In this document: piece after piece, positions 53,047 through 63,239 of the stretch
Position numbering within the stretch: position 1 is the first letter of the stretch
How the letters are laid out: each line of letters starts with the position of its first letter
NCBI RefSeq assembly: GCF_036320485.1
Contig: NZ_CP132911.1
Location: forward strand, 2,418,001-2,482,000
Source: Dyella sp. A6
GTDB taxonomy: Bacteria; Pseudomonadota; Gammaproteobacteria; Xanthomonadales; Rhodanobacteraceae
Length of the DNA stretch: 64,000 nucleotides
Reading direction: 5' to 3'
Notes under the pieces: generated by a model
Told to the model about the DNA's origin: nothing
What the model saw: the letters and a program-made list of their open reading frames with translations, nothing else
Database searches by the model: none
Made by a program: the position numbers and the translations under genes

Positions 53047-55884
53047 TCAGAACCGCCAGCGGTAGCTCAGCGCGACCTGCCTGGCATGCAGGTGCTGGTC
53101 CACCTGCTGCCGGTAGTCCAGCGCAAGGTCGGCACGCGGGGTGGCCTGCCAGTCCAGCCCGAGGCCGGCTGCACCGCCGTAGCGTGACAGGCCGATACCG
53201 TCGACCGGTGCCCACTGCTGCAGCCCGGTGAAGCTGGCGTCCAGCACGTCGCCCTGAACCGCGAAAGCCCTTTGCCACAGCAGGCTGCCATGCAGGCTCA
53301 GGCGGCTGCCGTCGGGCAACATCCACTGGTGCGTGGCGCGCAGGCCCGCCCCGGCCTGCCAGCGTTGCACGCGCTGGGTGCCTGCCATCAGGCCGAAGCC
53401 ATAGCCGCCGCCTTCGGTGAAGCCGTCGAGACGCAACCGCGCATACTGCAGGTCGAGGTAAGGCGTCAGGCGCATGCCTCCCAGTTCCAGGCGATAGCCA
53501 CTCTCGCCGTAGGCCACCTGGTACTGGCCGTGGCTGTAGCTGGCCACCCCGGTCGACGCGCCGCCAAGGGTCAGCCGCCGCTGCATGTCTTCACGGTAAC
53601 TGCCCATGCCGACACGCCCCATGGCGTACCACGAGCCCTGCAGCATGCCGCCGTAGAACATGCCTTCCAGCGCCCGGCTGCTGCCCTGGTTGGCACTTGC
53701 GGCGAGCCGGCCCAGCCCATGGCTCTGGCCGATGGCATAGCCGATCACGCCCCGACTGCCGATGCGGCTGTCGCTGCCGACCAGGTTCCCGCCCAGGTCG
53801 AAACCGACATCGCCGTAGCCGCTGCGCGAAAGGGTGCCGTGGTCGCCGAAACTCTGCGTCCAGCCGCCGACATGGCCGGCCAGTTCCGGCGCATCGAGCA
53901 GTTGATCGAAACGCTGCGACAACGCGCGGGTATCGGCATCGATCGCTTCGAACGCCATCGTGGCGCTGGCCGCGTGCAGCTGGCCGGAAAGGCTTTCCAG
54001 CGACTGCTGCATTACCGCCGTGGACACCGCATGCTGCAGGCTCGCCGCGCCGGCGATGAAGGCGCTGCTCGCCGCCGGCGTGCCGCTGGCCGAGCCCAGC
54101 AACTGGCTGTTGATCTGGGTGAACGCATTCTGCGTGCGCTGGGCGGCGCTGAAGCTGGCGGCGGTGTAGGTCAGCCCCTGGATCGCGCTCAGGTTCACCT
54201 GCTGCACGTCGAGCCAGGCGTCGTTCGCGTCGTAGTTGATGGTGGCGGTCAAGGCCACGCTGGTCGAGGTATCCAGGGCGCTGAAAGTCCCCGTGAGTCC
54301 GCCTTTCGCGGTCAGCACGTCGGTATGCGAATTCACGGTGTAACCGGCGTCGGCGCCATAGACATACAGGTCACCGCCGGAAAGCGTGGCGTTACCGTTC
54401 ACCTCCAGCGCCGAACCCAGCGAGACAGCCAGCCGGCCGGTAGCACCCTGCTGCACGTAGTTGCCGTTGATGGTGACATTGCCGCCACCGACCACCAGCG
54501 CGCCGCTGTTGTTCACGTTGCCGCCGATGTTGTGGGTATCGCCAAGCGTGCCCTGGGCGGCGATGTCGACGCTGCCGGCCAGCGACACCGCGGTAAGCGT
54601 GCCCCCCTGCACCTGGGTCAGGCCGGTATAGCTGGAAGGTTGGGTGAGATTGAGCGTGCCGGTGCCCTGCTTGATCAGCCCGCCACTACCGGAAATCGGG
54701 TTGTTCCAGCTCGATACGCCGCTGAAGTTGACGGTGACATCGCCCCAGTTGAACTGCTCGGGTCCGTTCACCGCCTTGCCCACGTCCAGCTCGCCGTAGC
54801 CGAAGGTGGGGTTGGGTTGCGAGCCGCCCAGCGGGTCGGCGGTGCCGAGCAGGGTCTGCCGTACCAGGTCGTTGCTGAAGTACGGGTAGGCCTGCCAGAC
54901 CAGCGCGGCGGCGCCGGACACCTGCGGCGCCGCGAACGAGGTGCCTTCGACGATGTAGTAGCTCGGGTTGGTGGTGGTGCTGGTGGTGTTCTTGTCCAAC
55001 ACGATGACGTCGCCCGGTGCGGCCAGGCAGTAGTCCATCGCGATGCCGCACTTGTTGGAGTACCCGTCGAGCTGGGTGGGGTCGTTGCTGTTCACTGCCA
55101 CCGCCACCAGCCAGCCCTGCTCCAGGTCCGCCGCCTGGCTGAGACTGGGCAGGGCCGCGATGGTGCTCGGGTTGGCCTGTGAGTCGTTGCCGGCAGCGAA
55201 CACCACCAGCCCGTTGTGGTTGAGCACGAAGTCGGCGTAGGCGTCGTGGAAGGCCTGGGTCACTGTGGTGTCGGTGCTGGACCAGGTGATGCCGCCCCAG
55301 GAATTGTTCATCACGTTCACGCCGGCACTGATCAGGTCTTGGTTGACCTGTGCGAAGAACTGCGCGTCGGTGGTGCTGACCTGCGAGGGAGGCGTCGAAC
55401 CGTTGTCGCTGGGTGCGTTGTCGCTGATGATGCGCGCGGACACCAGGTTCGCGCTGGGCGCGATGCCGCCCGGGAAACTCGCCCAGGCCGCACCCGCGGC
55501 GATCTCCGATACCCAGGTACCGTGACCGACCACGTCGTCGATCGTGGTGTTGTTCTGGGTCGAGTCGACGTAGATCAGCTCCTGCGAGACCCGTCCGGCC
55601 ACCGTGGGGTTGCTGCGCATGATGCCGCTGTCCACCACGCCGATGGTGACACCGGCGCCGGTGTAGCCCTGGTCATGGGCGGCATAGGTATCGGTGAGCG
55701 CAAGCTGGGCATCGACTGGCGGCTGCGTGACGCTGCTCGACGAAGAAGGGTTCGAGCCGGTGGAGCTGCTGGAACCCGACTTGACCCCGCCGCTCCCGCC
55801 CCCACCGCAGGCGCTCAAGGCCAGCGAAATCGCCACGGCCAGCCATGCCTTCTGGCCGCCGACACCATGCATCAGCTTCTTCAT
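53047..55884 (-). CDS. S8 serine protease autotransporter with lipoprotein signal
   Basis: 945 residues. The N-terminus has a lipobox (LALSAC, Cys about 26) followed by a Gly/Ser linker, as in NalP/SphB1-like surface-tethered proteases. The subtilisin domain (about 65-385) has Asp in GVVDSGIM, His in GHGTWVSE and Ser in GTSFAAPQ. A passenger linker of beta-helix repeats (GTLNLTQPSSYTGLTQVQGG) leads to the C-terminal autotransporter barrel (about 670-945) ending in W-R-F. It probably cleaves and sheds surface proteins. It is transcribed against its neighbours. Confidence 0.9.
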   Translation of the reverse strand: MKKLMHGVGGQKAWLAVAISLALSACGGGGSGGVKSGSSSSTGSNPSSSSSVTQPPVDAQLALTDTYAAHDQGYTGAGVTIGVVDSGIMRSNPTVAGRVSQELIYVDSTQNNTTIDDVVGHGTWVSEIAAGAAWASFPGGIAPSANLVSARIISDNAPSDNGSTPPSQVSTTDAQFFAQVNQDLISAGVNVMNNSWGGITWSSTDTTVTQAFHDAYADFVLNHNGLVVFAAGNDSQANPSTIAALPSLSQAADLEQGWLVAVAVNSNDPTQLDGYSNKCGIAMDYCLAAPGDVIVLDKNTTSTTTNPSYYIVEGTSFAAPQVSGAAALVWQAYPYFSNDLVRQTLLGTADPLGGSQPNPTFGYGELDVGKAVNGPEQFNWGDVTVNFSGVSSWNNPISGSGGLIKQGTGTLNLTQPSSYTGLTQVQGGTLTAVSLAGSVDIAAQGTLGDTHNIGGNVNNSGALVVGGGNVTINGNYVQQGATGRLAVSLGSALEVNGNATLSGGDLYVYGADAGYTVNSHTDVLTAKGGLTGTFSALDTSTSVALTATINYDANDAWLDVQQVNLSAIQGLTYTAASFSAAQRTQNAFTQINSQLLGSASGTPAASSAFIAGAASLQHAVSTAVMQQSLESLSGQLHAASATMAFEAIDADTRALSQRFDQLLDAPELAGHVGGWTQSFGDHGTLSRSGYGDVGFDLGGNLVGSDSRIGSRGVIGYAIGQSHGLGRLAASANQGSSRALEGMFYGGMLQGSWYAMGRVGMGSYREDMQRRLTLGGASTGVASYSHGQYQVAYGESGYRLELGGMRLTPYLDLQYARLRLDGFTEGGGYGFGLMAGTQRVQRWQAGAGLRATHQWMLPDGSRLSLHGSLLWQRAFAVQGDVLDASFTGLQQWAPVDGIGLSRYGGAAGLGLDWQATPRADLALDYRQQVDQHLHARQVALSYRWRF

Positions 55885-56118
55885 ATGCCGATCCCCTCAC
55901 CCATCCATCCCTAGTCGCGGTCGGTCGACGAGACAGCCCATGTCGCCGGCTCCTTGCACCAGTCTGGCATAACCGCAGCCCGCCGGCGTAATCGAAAAAT
56001 AGGGCAATTCGTACCCGATGAACGGCCTGATGCCGTTTGCCCGGTCCCGGTGCGGGCTGCGATAATCCAAGAGTTTCACGGGCGCAGCCCGTCCCTCACG
56101 TTCATGCGGAGATCCCCC

Positions 56119-57303
56119 ATGTCGGACGTCAATGTTGTCATCGCCGGTGCCAAGCGCACCGCCATCGGTTCCTTTCTCGGCCAGTTCACCGGTGTCCCCA
56201 CGCCGAAGCTGGGCGCCACCGCCATCCAGGCCGCGCTGGAGCAGTCCGGCATCGCCGCGGGCGAGGTCAGTGAAGTCATCATGGGCTGCGTGCTGCCCGC
56301 CAACCTGGGCCAGGCCCCGGCGCGTCAAGCCTCGCTGGAGGCCGGCCTGCCGGTCGGCACCGGCTGCACCACCATCAACAAGGTGTGCGGCTCGGGCATG
56401 AAGGCGGTGATGCTTGGCCACGACCTGATCAAGGGCGGCTCGGCGGCAGTGGTGGTCGCCGGCGGCATGGAGTCGATGACCAACGCGCCGCACATGGTGC
56501 AGGCCCGTACCGGTATCCGTTACGGCAACGGCGAACTGGTCGACCACATGGCGTGGGACGGCCTCACCAACCCCTACGACGGCAAGGCCATGGGCGTGTT
56601 CGGCGAGCTGTGCGCCGACAAGTTCCACTTCACCCGCGAGGACCAGGATGCCTTCGCGATCGAATCGGTGAACCGCGCCAAGGCCGCCCAGCAGTCGGGC
56701 GCCTTCGCCGGCGAGATCGTGCCGTTCACCGTGAAGGGCCGCAAGGGCGACGTGGTGGTGGATACCGACGAACAGCCGGGCCGCTCCGACGTCAGCAAGA
56801 TCCCCACGCTCAGGCCGGCCTTCCGCAAGGAAAACGGCACCATCACCGCGGCCAGCTCGTCCAGCATTTCCGATGGCGCCGCCGCGATGGTGCTGCTCTC
56901 GGCCGACGACGCCAAGGCACGCGGCGTGACCCCGCTGGCCCGCATCGTGGCCCACGCCACCCATTCGCAGGAACCGGAGTGGTTCACCACCGCACCGGTT
57001 GAAGCCATTCAGAAAGTTCTGAAAAAGGCTGGCTGGACGGTCGACGAAGTGGACCTGTTCGAGATCAACGAGGCGTTCGCCGTGGTGGCAATGGCGCCGA
57101 TCAAGGCACTGGGCATTCCGCACGCCAAGGTCAACGTCAACGGCGGCGCCTGCGCGCTGGGTCACCCGATCGGCGCCAGCGGCGCGCGGCTGATCGTCAC
57201 CCTGCTCAATGCCCTGAAGACACGCGGCCTGAAGCGCGGTGTAGCTTCGCTGTGCATCGGCGGCGGCGAAGCCACCGCCATCGCGGTCGAATGCCTGGAT
57301 TGA
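56119..57303 (+). CDS. Acetyl-CoA C-acetyltransferase (thiolase)
   Basis: 394 residues. The two catalytic cysteines are in NKVCGSGMKAV and the C-terminal SLCIGGGEATA, with His in ACALGHPIGASGA. GGAG lies upstream of ATG at 56119. It interconverts acetoacetyl-CoA and acetyl-CoA, either the last step of leucine breakdown or ketone metabolism. Confidence 0.93.
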   Translation: MSDVNVVIAGAKRTAIGSFLGQFTGVPTPKLGATAIQAALEQSGIAAGEVSEVIMGCVLPANLGQAPARQASLEAGLPVGTGCTTINKVCGSGMKAVMLGHDLIKGGSAAVVVAGGMESMTNAPHMVQARTGIRYGNGELVDHMAWDGLTNPYDGKAMGVFGELCADKFHFTREDQDAFAIESVNRAKAAQQSGAFAGEIVPFTVKGRKGDVVVDTDEQPGRSDVSKIPTLRPAFRKENGTITAASSSSISDGAAAMVLLSADDAKARGVTPLARIVAHATHSQEPEWFTTAPVEAIQKVLKKAGWTVDEVDLFEINEAFAVVAMAPIKALGIPHAKVNVNGGACALGHPIGASGARLIVTLLNALKTRGLKRGVASLCIGGGEATAIAVECLD

Positions 57304-57344
57304 TGACCGGCGCTCAGCCGTCTGGATTACCCGTCTGGCAGTTT

Positions 57345-57361
57345 GTTTGCCATTCGTGAAA
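57345..57361. repeat. 17-nt dispersed sequence, copy 2
   Basis: GTTTGCCATTCGTGAAA, 15/17 identical to 5843-5859 by the reverse transcriptase gene. It is in the intergenic region after the thiolase gene. Confidence 0.35.
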
Positions 57362-57479
57362 GCCGGATAACCGCCTTGTTGATTTCCCCCGGAACAGGCC
57401 GCGAAACCTGTGGCGTGTTACGGGGGAAAGCGCTTTAATGATCGGGCCATTCGGCATTCCACGGCTAAGGAGATCCACC

Positions 57480-57833
57480 ATGAAGTTGACGCGTACCCTT
57501 CTCGCCTCTGCGTTCGTTGCGCTGCTGGCGGCTTGCAGCAACGGCGCGCAGAATTCTGCGCAGGAAGCCCAGAAGTCGGCTGACCAGGCGCAGCAGGCTG
57601 CCGACCAGGCACAGAAGGCTGCTGCCGCTGCACCGACCACCGCTTCCACTGCCGCCGCTCCGGCTGCTGCCCCGGCCTCGACCGCCCCGGCTCCCGCCTC
57701 CACGGCTCCGTCCGCTGCCGACGCCATGAAGTCCGCTGCCACCAGTGCCGCCAGCGCTGCGAAGGACGCCGCCGGCGCCGCCAAGGACGCTGCTGCCAAG
57801 GCCAAGGATGCGATGAAGAGCTCGGGCAAGTAA
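57480..57833 (+). CDS. Small Ala-rich lipoprotein
   Basis: 117 residues. TAAGGAG precedes the ATG. The signal ends in a lipobox (LLAAC, Cys19). The rest is of low complexity: Ala/Gln/Lys heptads, an Ala/Pro/Thr hinge, then [19 protein letters not shown], which is likely a helical or coiled-coil stalk. Probably an outer-membrane or periplasmic structural lipoprotein. No homologous function recognised. A clear terminator follows. Confidence 0.8.
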   Translation: MKLTRTLLASAFVALLAACSNGAQNSAQEAQKSADQAQQAADQAQKAAAAAPTTASTAAAPAAAPASTAPAPASTAPSAADAMKSAATSAASAAKDAAGAAKDAAAKAKDAMKSSGK

Positions 57834-57858
57834 TCGACCCGGCATCCCACGCACACGA

Positions 57859-57888
57859 ATCGGCCACCTCCGGGTGGCCGATTTTTTT
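57859..57888 (+). terminator. Rho-independent terminator after the lipoprotein gene
   Basis: ATCGGCCACC / GGGTGGCCGAT stem with a short loop and a T7 tract. Confidence 0.9.
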
Positions 57889-58059
57889 ATGCGTGTCTGC
57901 CAGAGCGGAACAGGCCTGCGACATGAGACATGTGCCAGCCCGGAAGCCTGTCGCCAGACGACGTGCAGTCGTCACGCCCCCCTTCTTTGCGGCGGTGCGT
58001 TTTGGCCCGCCCGTAGCCACCGGTATCATCGCAGTTTTATTTTGCACGGCAGACTGTCC

Positions 58060-59667
58060 ATGAGCGTGATCGCCTCGCAGATCGATCCCCGTTCGCCCGA
58101 GTTCCAGACCAACCAGGCGCAGTTGCGCGTTCTGGCCGACGACCTGCGCGACGAGATGGCGCGCACGGCGGAAGGCGGTGGCGCCAGGGCACGTGACAAG
58201 CACGTGGCGCGCGGCAAGCTGCTGCCGCGCGAACGCATCCGGGCACTGCTCGACCCCGGCTCGCCGTTCCTGGAGCTCTCGCCGCTCGCCGCGCATGGCA
58301 TGTACGAGGGCGCCGCCCCTGCCGCCGGCATCATCACCGGCATCGGTCGCGTCAACGGCATCGAAGTAGTGGTGGTGGCCAACGATGCCACTGTGAAGGG
58401 CGGCACCTATTTCCCGATGACGGTGAAAAAGCATCTGCGCGCGCAGGAAGTGGCGCTGGAGAACCGCCTGCCCTGCATCTACCTGGTCGACTCCGGCGGC
58501 GCCTTCCTGCCGCTGCAGGACGAGGTGTTTCCGGACAAGGAACACTTCGGCCGCATCTTCTACAACCAGGCGCGCATGTCCGGCCTGGGCATTCCGCAAA
58601 TCGCGGTGGTGATGGGCTCATGCACGGCCGGCGGCGCCTACGTGCCGGCGATGTGCGACGAAACGGTGATCGTGCGCGAGCAGGGCACCATCTTCCTCGG
58701 CGGCCCGCCGCTGGTGAAGGCTGCCACCGGCGAGGTGGTCGATGCCGAGACACTGGGTGGTGCGGACGTCCATACGTCCATTTCCGGAGTAGCCGACCAC
58801 TTCGCCGAGAACGATGCCCACGCGCTGGTCATCGCGCGCGACATCGTCGCCAGCCTCAACCGCAGCAAGTCCATGTCGCTGGCGCTGCGCGAGCCCGCCG
58901 AACCGAAGTACCCCGTCGAAGAGCTATACGGCGTGATCCCGCAGGACACGCGCCGGCCGTTCGATATCCGCGAGGTGATCGCGCGCATCGTCGACAGCTC
59001 GGAGTTCCACGAGTTCAAAGCGCGCTACGGCAAGACCCTGGTCTGCGGTTTCGCGCACATCCACGGCTACCCGGTGGGCATCGTCGCCAACAACGGCATC
59101 CTGTTCGCCGAGAGCGCGCTCAAGGGCGCGCACTTCATCGAGCTGTGCAACCAGCGCAACGTGCCGCTGGTGTTCCTGCAGAACATCACCGGCTTCATGG
59201 TCGGCAAGAAATACGAGCAGGCCGGCATCGCCAAGGACGGTGCCAAGATGGTGACTGCGGTGGCCTGCTCGCACGTGCCCAAGTTCACCGTGGTGATCGG
59301 CGGCAGCTTCGGCGCGGGCAACTACGCCATGTGCGGCCGCGCCTACGGCGCGCGCTTCCTGTGGATGTGGCCGAACGCGCGGATCAGTGTGATGGGCGGC
59401 GAACAGGCCGCCAGCGTGCTGGCCACGGTCAAGCGCGACGGCATCGAAGCGGCCGGCAAGCAGTGGAGCGCCGACGAGGAGGACGCCTTCAAGGCACCGA
59501 TCCGCGAACAGTACGAACGCCAGGGGCATCCGTATTACGCCAGCGCGCGACTGTGGGACGATGGCATCATCGACCCAACCGATACCCGCCGCGTGCTGGG
59601 GCTGGCGATCTCCGCGTCGATGAACGCGCCGATCGAGCCGCAGCGCTACGGCGTGTTCCGCATGTAA
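58060..59667 (+). CDS. Methylcrotonyl-CoA carboxylase, carboxyltransferase (beta) subunit
   Basis: 535 residues, with the two crotonase-like carboxyltransferase halves. [16 protein letters not shown] and [38 protein letters not shown] are the signatures of methylcrotonyl- (rather than propionyl-) CoA carboxylase beta subunits. It carboxylates 3-methylcrotonyl-CoA in leucine catabolism. The biotin-carrying alpha subunit is not in the window, so it is encoded elsewhere. Confidence 0.91.
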   Translation: MSVIASQIDPRSPEFQTNQAQLRVLADDLRDEMARTAEGGGARARDKHVARGKLLPRERIRALLDPGSPFLELSPLAAHGMYEGAAPAAGIITGIGRVNGIEVVVVANDATVKGGTYFPMTVKKHLRAQEVALENRLPCIYLVDSGGAFLPLQDEVFPDKEHFGRIFYNQARMSGLGIPQIAVVMGSCTAGGAYVPAMCDETVIVREQGTIFLGGPPLVKAATGEVVDAETLGGADVHTSISGVADHFAENDAHALVIARDIVASLNRSKSMSLALREPAEPKYPVEELYGVIPQDTRRPFDIREVIARIVDSSEFHEFKARYGKTLVCGFAHIHGYPVGIVANNGILFAESALKGAHFIELCNQRNVPLVFLQNITGFMVGKKYEQAGIAKDGAKMVTAVACSHVPKFTVVIGGSFGAGNYAMCGRAYGARFLWMWPNARISVMGGEQAASVLATVKRDGIEAAGKQWSADEEDAFKAPIREQYERQGHPYYASARLWDDGIIDPTDTRRVLGLAISASMNAPIEPQRYGVFRM

Positions 59668-59709
59668 GCAACGAAAGACTTCGGCACCGCCACAGGAACT
59701 ACCCAACGG

Positions 59710-61401
59710 ATGATCGTCGGCATCGATCTTGGCACCACCCACTCGCTCATCGGCTGTTACGACGAAGGCGGCCCGCGCCTGTTCGCCAACCCGCTGGGCA
59801 GCCTACTCACCCCCTCGGTGGTGGCCATGGACGACGATGGCCATGTGCTGGTCGGCCAGGCCGCGCGCGACCGTCTGGTCAGCCATCCCGGCCAGGCCGT
59901 CGCCAACTTCAAGCGCTGGATGGGCAGCGCCCGCGAAACCCGCCTGGGCGATCGGCTGTTCCGCCCCGAAGAGCTTTCGGCACTGGTACTGCGCGCGCTG
60001 CTGGACGACGCGCAGAATGCCCTTGGCGAACCCGTGCGCGAAGCGGTGATCAGCGTGCCGGCGTATTTCTCCGACGCGCAGCGCAAGGCCACCCGCACCG
60101 CCGGCGAACTGGCCGGCATCCGCGTCGAACGGCTGATCAACGAACCGACCGCCGCCGCGCTGGCCTACGGCCTGCAGGAGCGCCCGGACGGGTCCCGTTT
60201 CGTGGTGTTCGACCTCGGTGGCGGCACCTTCGACGTGTCGGTGCTGGAAATGTTCGAGGGCGTGGTCGAGGTGCATGCCAGCGCCGGCGACAACTTCCTC
60301 GGCGGCGAGGATTTCCTGGACGTGCTGGAAACCGCCTGCCTCGGCGACCTCGGCCTCGGCGCCGACACGTTGTCCGCTGCACAGCGCGGGCAACTGCGCC
60401 GTTGGCTGGAAACCGCCAAGCGCGAGCTGAGCCAGCGCACCGAGGTCCAGGTCGGCGGCCAGCTGGGCGAGCGTACGGTCGAATGGCGCATCGACCAGGA
60501 CCGTTTCGCCCGGCTCGCCGAGCCGTTGCTGCAACGCATGCGCACCCCGCTGGAACGCGCGATGCGCGATGCCCGCCTGCAGCCCGAGCAGATCGACGAG
60601 ATCGTGCTGGTCGGCGGCGCCAGCCGCATGCCGATGATCGCCCGCATGGTCTCGCGCATGTTCGGCCGCCTGCCGCTGCGCCACCTGCATCCGGACGAGG
60701 CGGTCGGGCTGGGCGCCTGCGTCGCCGCGGGCATGAAGGCGCGCGACCAGCATCTGGACGAAGTGATCCTGACCGATGTCTGCCCGTACACCCTGGGCAC
60801 CGAAGTCGCGCGCCGCGATGGCGAGGGACAGCTGCAGTCGGGCTTCTTCCACCCGATCATCCATCGCAACAGCGTCGTACCGACCAGCCGCGAAGAAGCG
60901 TTCTGGCCCACCCACCCGCAACAGAAGACGCTGCGCCTGAACGTCTACCAGGGCGAAAACCCGATGGTGACGAACAACATCAAGCTCGGCGAACTGCAGG
61001 TGGACATCGACCCGAGCCTGCCCTCGGACCAGAACGCGGTGAACCTGCGTTTCACCTATGACGTGAATGGCGTACTGCAGGTCGAGGCCACGGTCCAGGC
61101 CACCGGCAAACACTACGAGCTGCTGCTGGAACGCAACCCCGGCCAGCTGCTCGACCCGGAACAGGTCCGTCAGCGGCTGGCCGCGCTGGCCGAACTGAAG
61201 GTGCACCCGCGCGACAAGCAGGAAAACATCGCCCTGCTCGCCCGCGCCGAGCGCCTGTACGAGGAACACCTGCAGGCACGCGAGCAGTTGCAGGGCTGGA
61301 TCGCCCGCTTCCGCGCCGTCATCGAGACCCAGGACGACATGCTGATACGCGAACACCGGCGCGAGTTCGGACACGCCCTGGACGCGCTGGAACAGGCCTG
61401 A
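59710..61401 (+). CDS. hscC: HscC-like Hsp70 chaperone
   Basis: 563 residues. The actin-like ATPase domain has GIDLGTTHSLIGCY, NEPTAAALAYGLQ, VFDLGGGTFDVSVLE and LVGGASRMPMI. The substrate domain is shorter than in DnaK and the C-terminal lid ends early without the EEVD-like tail. This matches the HscC (YbeW) subfamily. It overlaps the next gene by one base (TGATG), which encodes its probable J-partner. Confidence 0.88.
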   Translation: MIVGIDLGTTHSLIGCYDEGGPRLFANPLGSLLTPSVVAMDDDGHVLVGQAARDRLVSHPGQAVANFKRWMGSARETRLGDRLFRPEELSALVLRALLDDAQNALGEPVREAVISVPAYFSDAQRKATRTAGELAGIRVERLINEPTAAALAYGLQERPDGSRFVVFDLGGGTFDVSVLEMFEGVVEVHASAGDNFLGGEDFLDVLETACLGDLGLGADTLSAAQRGQLRRWLETAKRELSQRTEVQVGGQLGERTVEWRIDQDRFARLAEPLLQRMRTPLERAMRDARLQPEQIDEIVLVGGASRMPMIARMVSRMFGRLPLRHLHPDEAVGLGACVAAGMKARDQHLDEVILTDVCPYTLGTEVARRDGEGQLQSGFFHPIIHRNSVVPTSREEAFWPTHPQQKTLRLNVYQGENPMVTNNIKLGELQVDIDPSLPSDQNAVNLRFTYDVNGVLQVEATVQATGKHYELLLERNPGQLLDPEQVRQRLAALAELKVHPRDKQENIALLARAERLYEEHLQAREQLQGWIARFRAVIETQDDMLIREHRREFGHALDALEQA

Positions 61402-62885
61402 TGTCAACAGGCCTGATGTCGCCCTTCGAGCAACTCGGGCTGCCGTCGGACGCCGACGAGCGCATGGTCAAGCGCGCCTACGCGCAACGCCTGCGCCACA
61501 CCCGGCCCGACAGCGACCCGGAAGGCTTCCAGCGCCTGCATGCGATCTACCAGGCCGCACTGGCCGTATGTCGCGAGCGGCCACCACAACCAACCCCGGC
61601 ACGCGCCATCGAACCCGTGACCGAGCCGGCAAGCATCCTCCAGGCAACGGCCGCACCCGCGACGCCGCCGACACCGCCGCTGATGCCGAGCCCCGCTCCC
61701 CTGCGCGCCGAACCGGCCCGGCCTGCCGTGCCGACGCCATTTCCCTTCGAACGCTTCTGCAACGAGCTGCTGACCATGGCCGATGCCGGCGATGCACCGC
61801 AGCTGCGCGCCTGGCTGGACGAACAACCGGCACTGTGGTCGCTGCGACTGAAGGCGCAGGTCGGCCACGAACTGTTCGCCCGGCTCTACCGCGACGCGCC
61901 GCCGATGCCGGCAGCATGCCTGGACACGCTGCTGGCGTTCTTCGACATGAACCACGCGCGCTCCGGCCACGACCCGCTGGCGCTGCAACGCCTGCAGCGC
62001 CGCATGCAGCTGGCCTGGGAACTGCAGCCGGCCCATCGCGACGCCCTGGCCACCCGGCTGGGCATACGTGGATGGAATACCCGCGGACGGGAGCGGCGGC
62101 GGCTGGATCGCCAGCTGCAGCAACTGGAACGCCCCTTCCATTGGACCGGCGCGATTCCCACCGCGCTGTGGCCGAATGCCGCCAGCCGGCTGGCGCGGCT
62201 CATCCTGCAATTGAGCCTGCAGCACCCGCGGGACCTGCCGTCCGTGTGCGACAGCAAGCAGGTACGGTTCTGGCTGGAGGCCGCGGATCGTCGCCAGGTA
62301 AGCAAGCCGCGGCTGATCCTGGGCGGCATCCGCTGCATCGCGACCCTGCTGGGTAGCCTGCTGCTTGGTCTTTTGCTCGGCGTGCTGACCCGTCTTCCAC
62401 CCGAACGCTTCGCCTTCGGCGCCCTGGAATTCACCGTCGGCGCGGCCTTCGTACTGTGCCTGATCTGGGCCGCATGGATGGCCCTGCTGCCGCTCGACGA
62501 CTGGCATGCGATGCCGGAGCACCAGCCGGCCCGCTGGCCGTGGCTCAACCTGTTGCTGGTACCCGCGCTGTGCGGCGTCGGGTTGGCCGTATGGATACCG
62601 GCCGGGCACAACCCGCTGGCCATGATCCCACTGGTCGCCGCCGTCTGGCTGGCACTGCGGCGACTGGCCCGAAGAAACATCACCAGGCCCGGCTTCAGCC
62701 CGCGCCTGATCTGGGTCGCGCTCTACCTTGGCGCCGCGGTGCTGAGCAGCCTCTCCGGCAACCACGGCCAGGACAACGAATTCGCCAGCTACACCTACCT
62801 GCTCGCCGTGGCCGCGACGATTATGTGGTGCATCGACCTGTGGCGGCATCGCCACGTGCTGCGCATCCGCCGACGCGCCGCCTGA
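61401..62885 (+). CDS. Membrane J-domain-like protein, partner of HscC
   Basis: 494 residues. The N-terminus (SPFEQLGLPSDADERMVKRAYAQRLRHTRPDSDPEGFQRLHAIY) is a degenerate J-domain; TRPD replaces the usual HPD, as in DjlB/DjlC-type proteins that work with HscC. A Pro/Ala-rich linker (about 55-115) follows, then a helical domain and about five membrane helices in the C-terminal half. It may tether HscC to the inner membrane. It starts within the HscC stop. Confidence 0.8.
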   Translation: MSTGLMSPFEQLGLPSDADERMVKRAYAQRLRHTRPDSDPEGFQRLHAIYQAALAVCRERPPQPTPARAIEPVTEPASILQATAAPATPPTPPLMPSPAPLRAEPARPAVPTPFPFERFCNELLTMADAGDAPQLRAWLDEQPALWSLRLKAQVGHELFARLYRDAPPMPAACLDTLLAFFDMNHARSGHDPLALQRLQRRMQLAWELQPAHRDALATRLGIRGWNTRGRERRRLDRQLQQLERPFHWTGAIPTALWPNAASRLARLILQLSLQHPRDLPSVCDSKQVRFWLEAADRRQVSKPRLILGGIRCIATLLGSLLLGLLLGVLTRLPPERFAFGALEFTVGAAFVLCLIWAAWMALLPLDDWHAMPEHQPARWPWLNLLLVPALCGVGLAVWIPAGHNPLAMIPLVAAVWLALRRLARRNITRPGFSPRLIWVALYLGAAVLSSLSGNHGQDNEFASYTYLLAVAATIMWCIDLWRHRHVLRIRRRAA

Positions 62886-62924
62886 GCAGCGGCTGCGGCC
62901 GGCACGACTTCGGCGAACCGGACG

Positions 62925-63235
62925 TCAGCGACCGTGCTGCTTCGGGCGCGGCGAAAACTGTAGCGGATAGACGGCATCGCGCACCGCCGTCGGTGGCTTC
63001 GGCCCGCAGGCACCACAGGTGGAACAGCCATCGGCACAGCTGCCGGTGGCCTGTTTCGGCTGCAGCCGTCGTGCCAGCGCGTGGGCCAGGCGCGAACGTC
63101 CCGGCCGTCCCAGGCGGATCGACGCCGCCGCCAGCCAGCGGCTGGTGACTTGCGGCGCCAGCTTGCGCAGCGCGACCAGCACGGCCGCCACCACGATCAG
63201 GCCGACCACTACATACTGGATCAGCAGGCCGGTAC

Positions 63236-63239
<4 letters not shown>
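62925..63239 (-). CDS. Small Cys-rich membrane protein next to FeoB
   Basis: 104 residues. One N-terminal helix (IQYVVVGLIVVAAVLVAL) and a C-terminal cluster C-x3-C-x2-C-x2-C (SCADGCSTCGACG). Small proteins with this layout follow feoB in many Xanthomonadales (DUF6587 type) and may bind iron or an Fe-S cluster to assist transport (inference). ATG overlaps the FeoB stop. Confidence 0.75.

Noticed and set aside
58620..61061. 813-codon plus-strand ORF over MCC beta and HscC
   Set aside because: An Arg-rich frame-shifted shadow of two well-supported genes.
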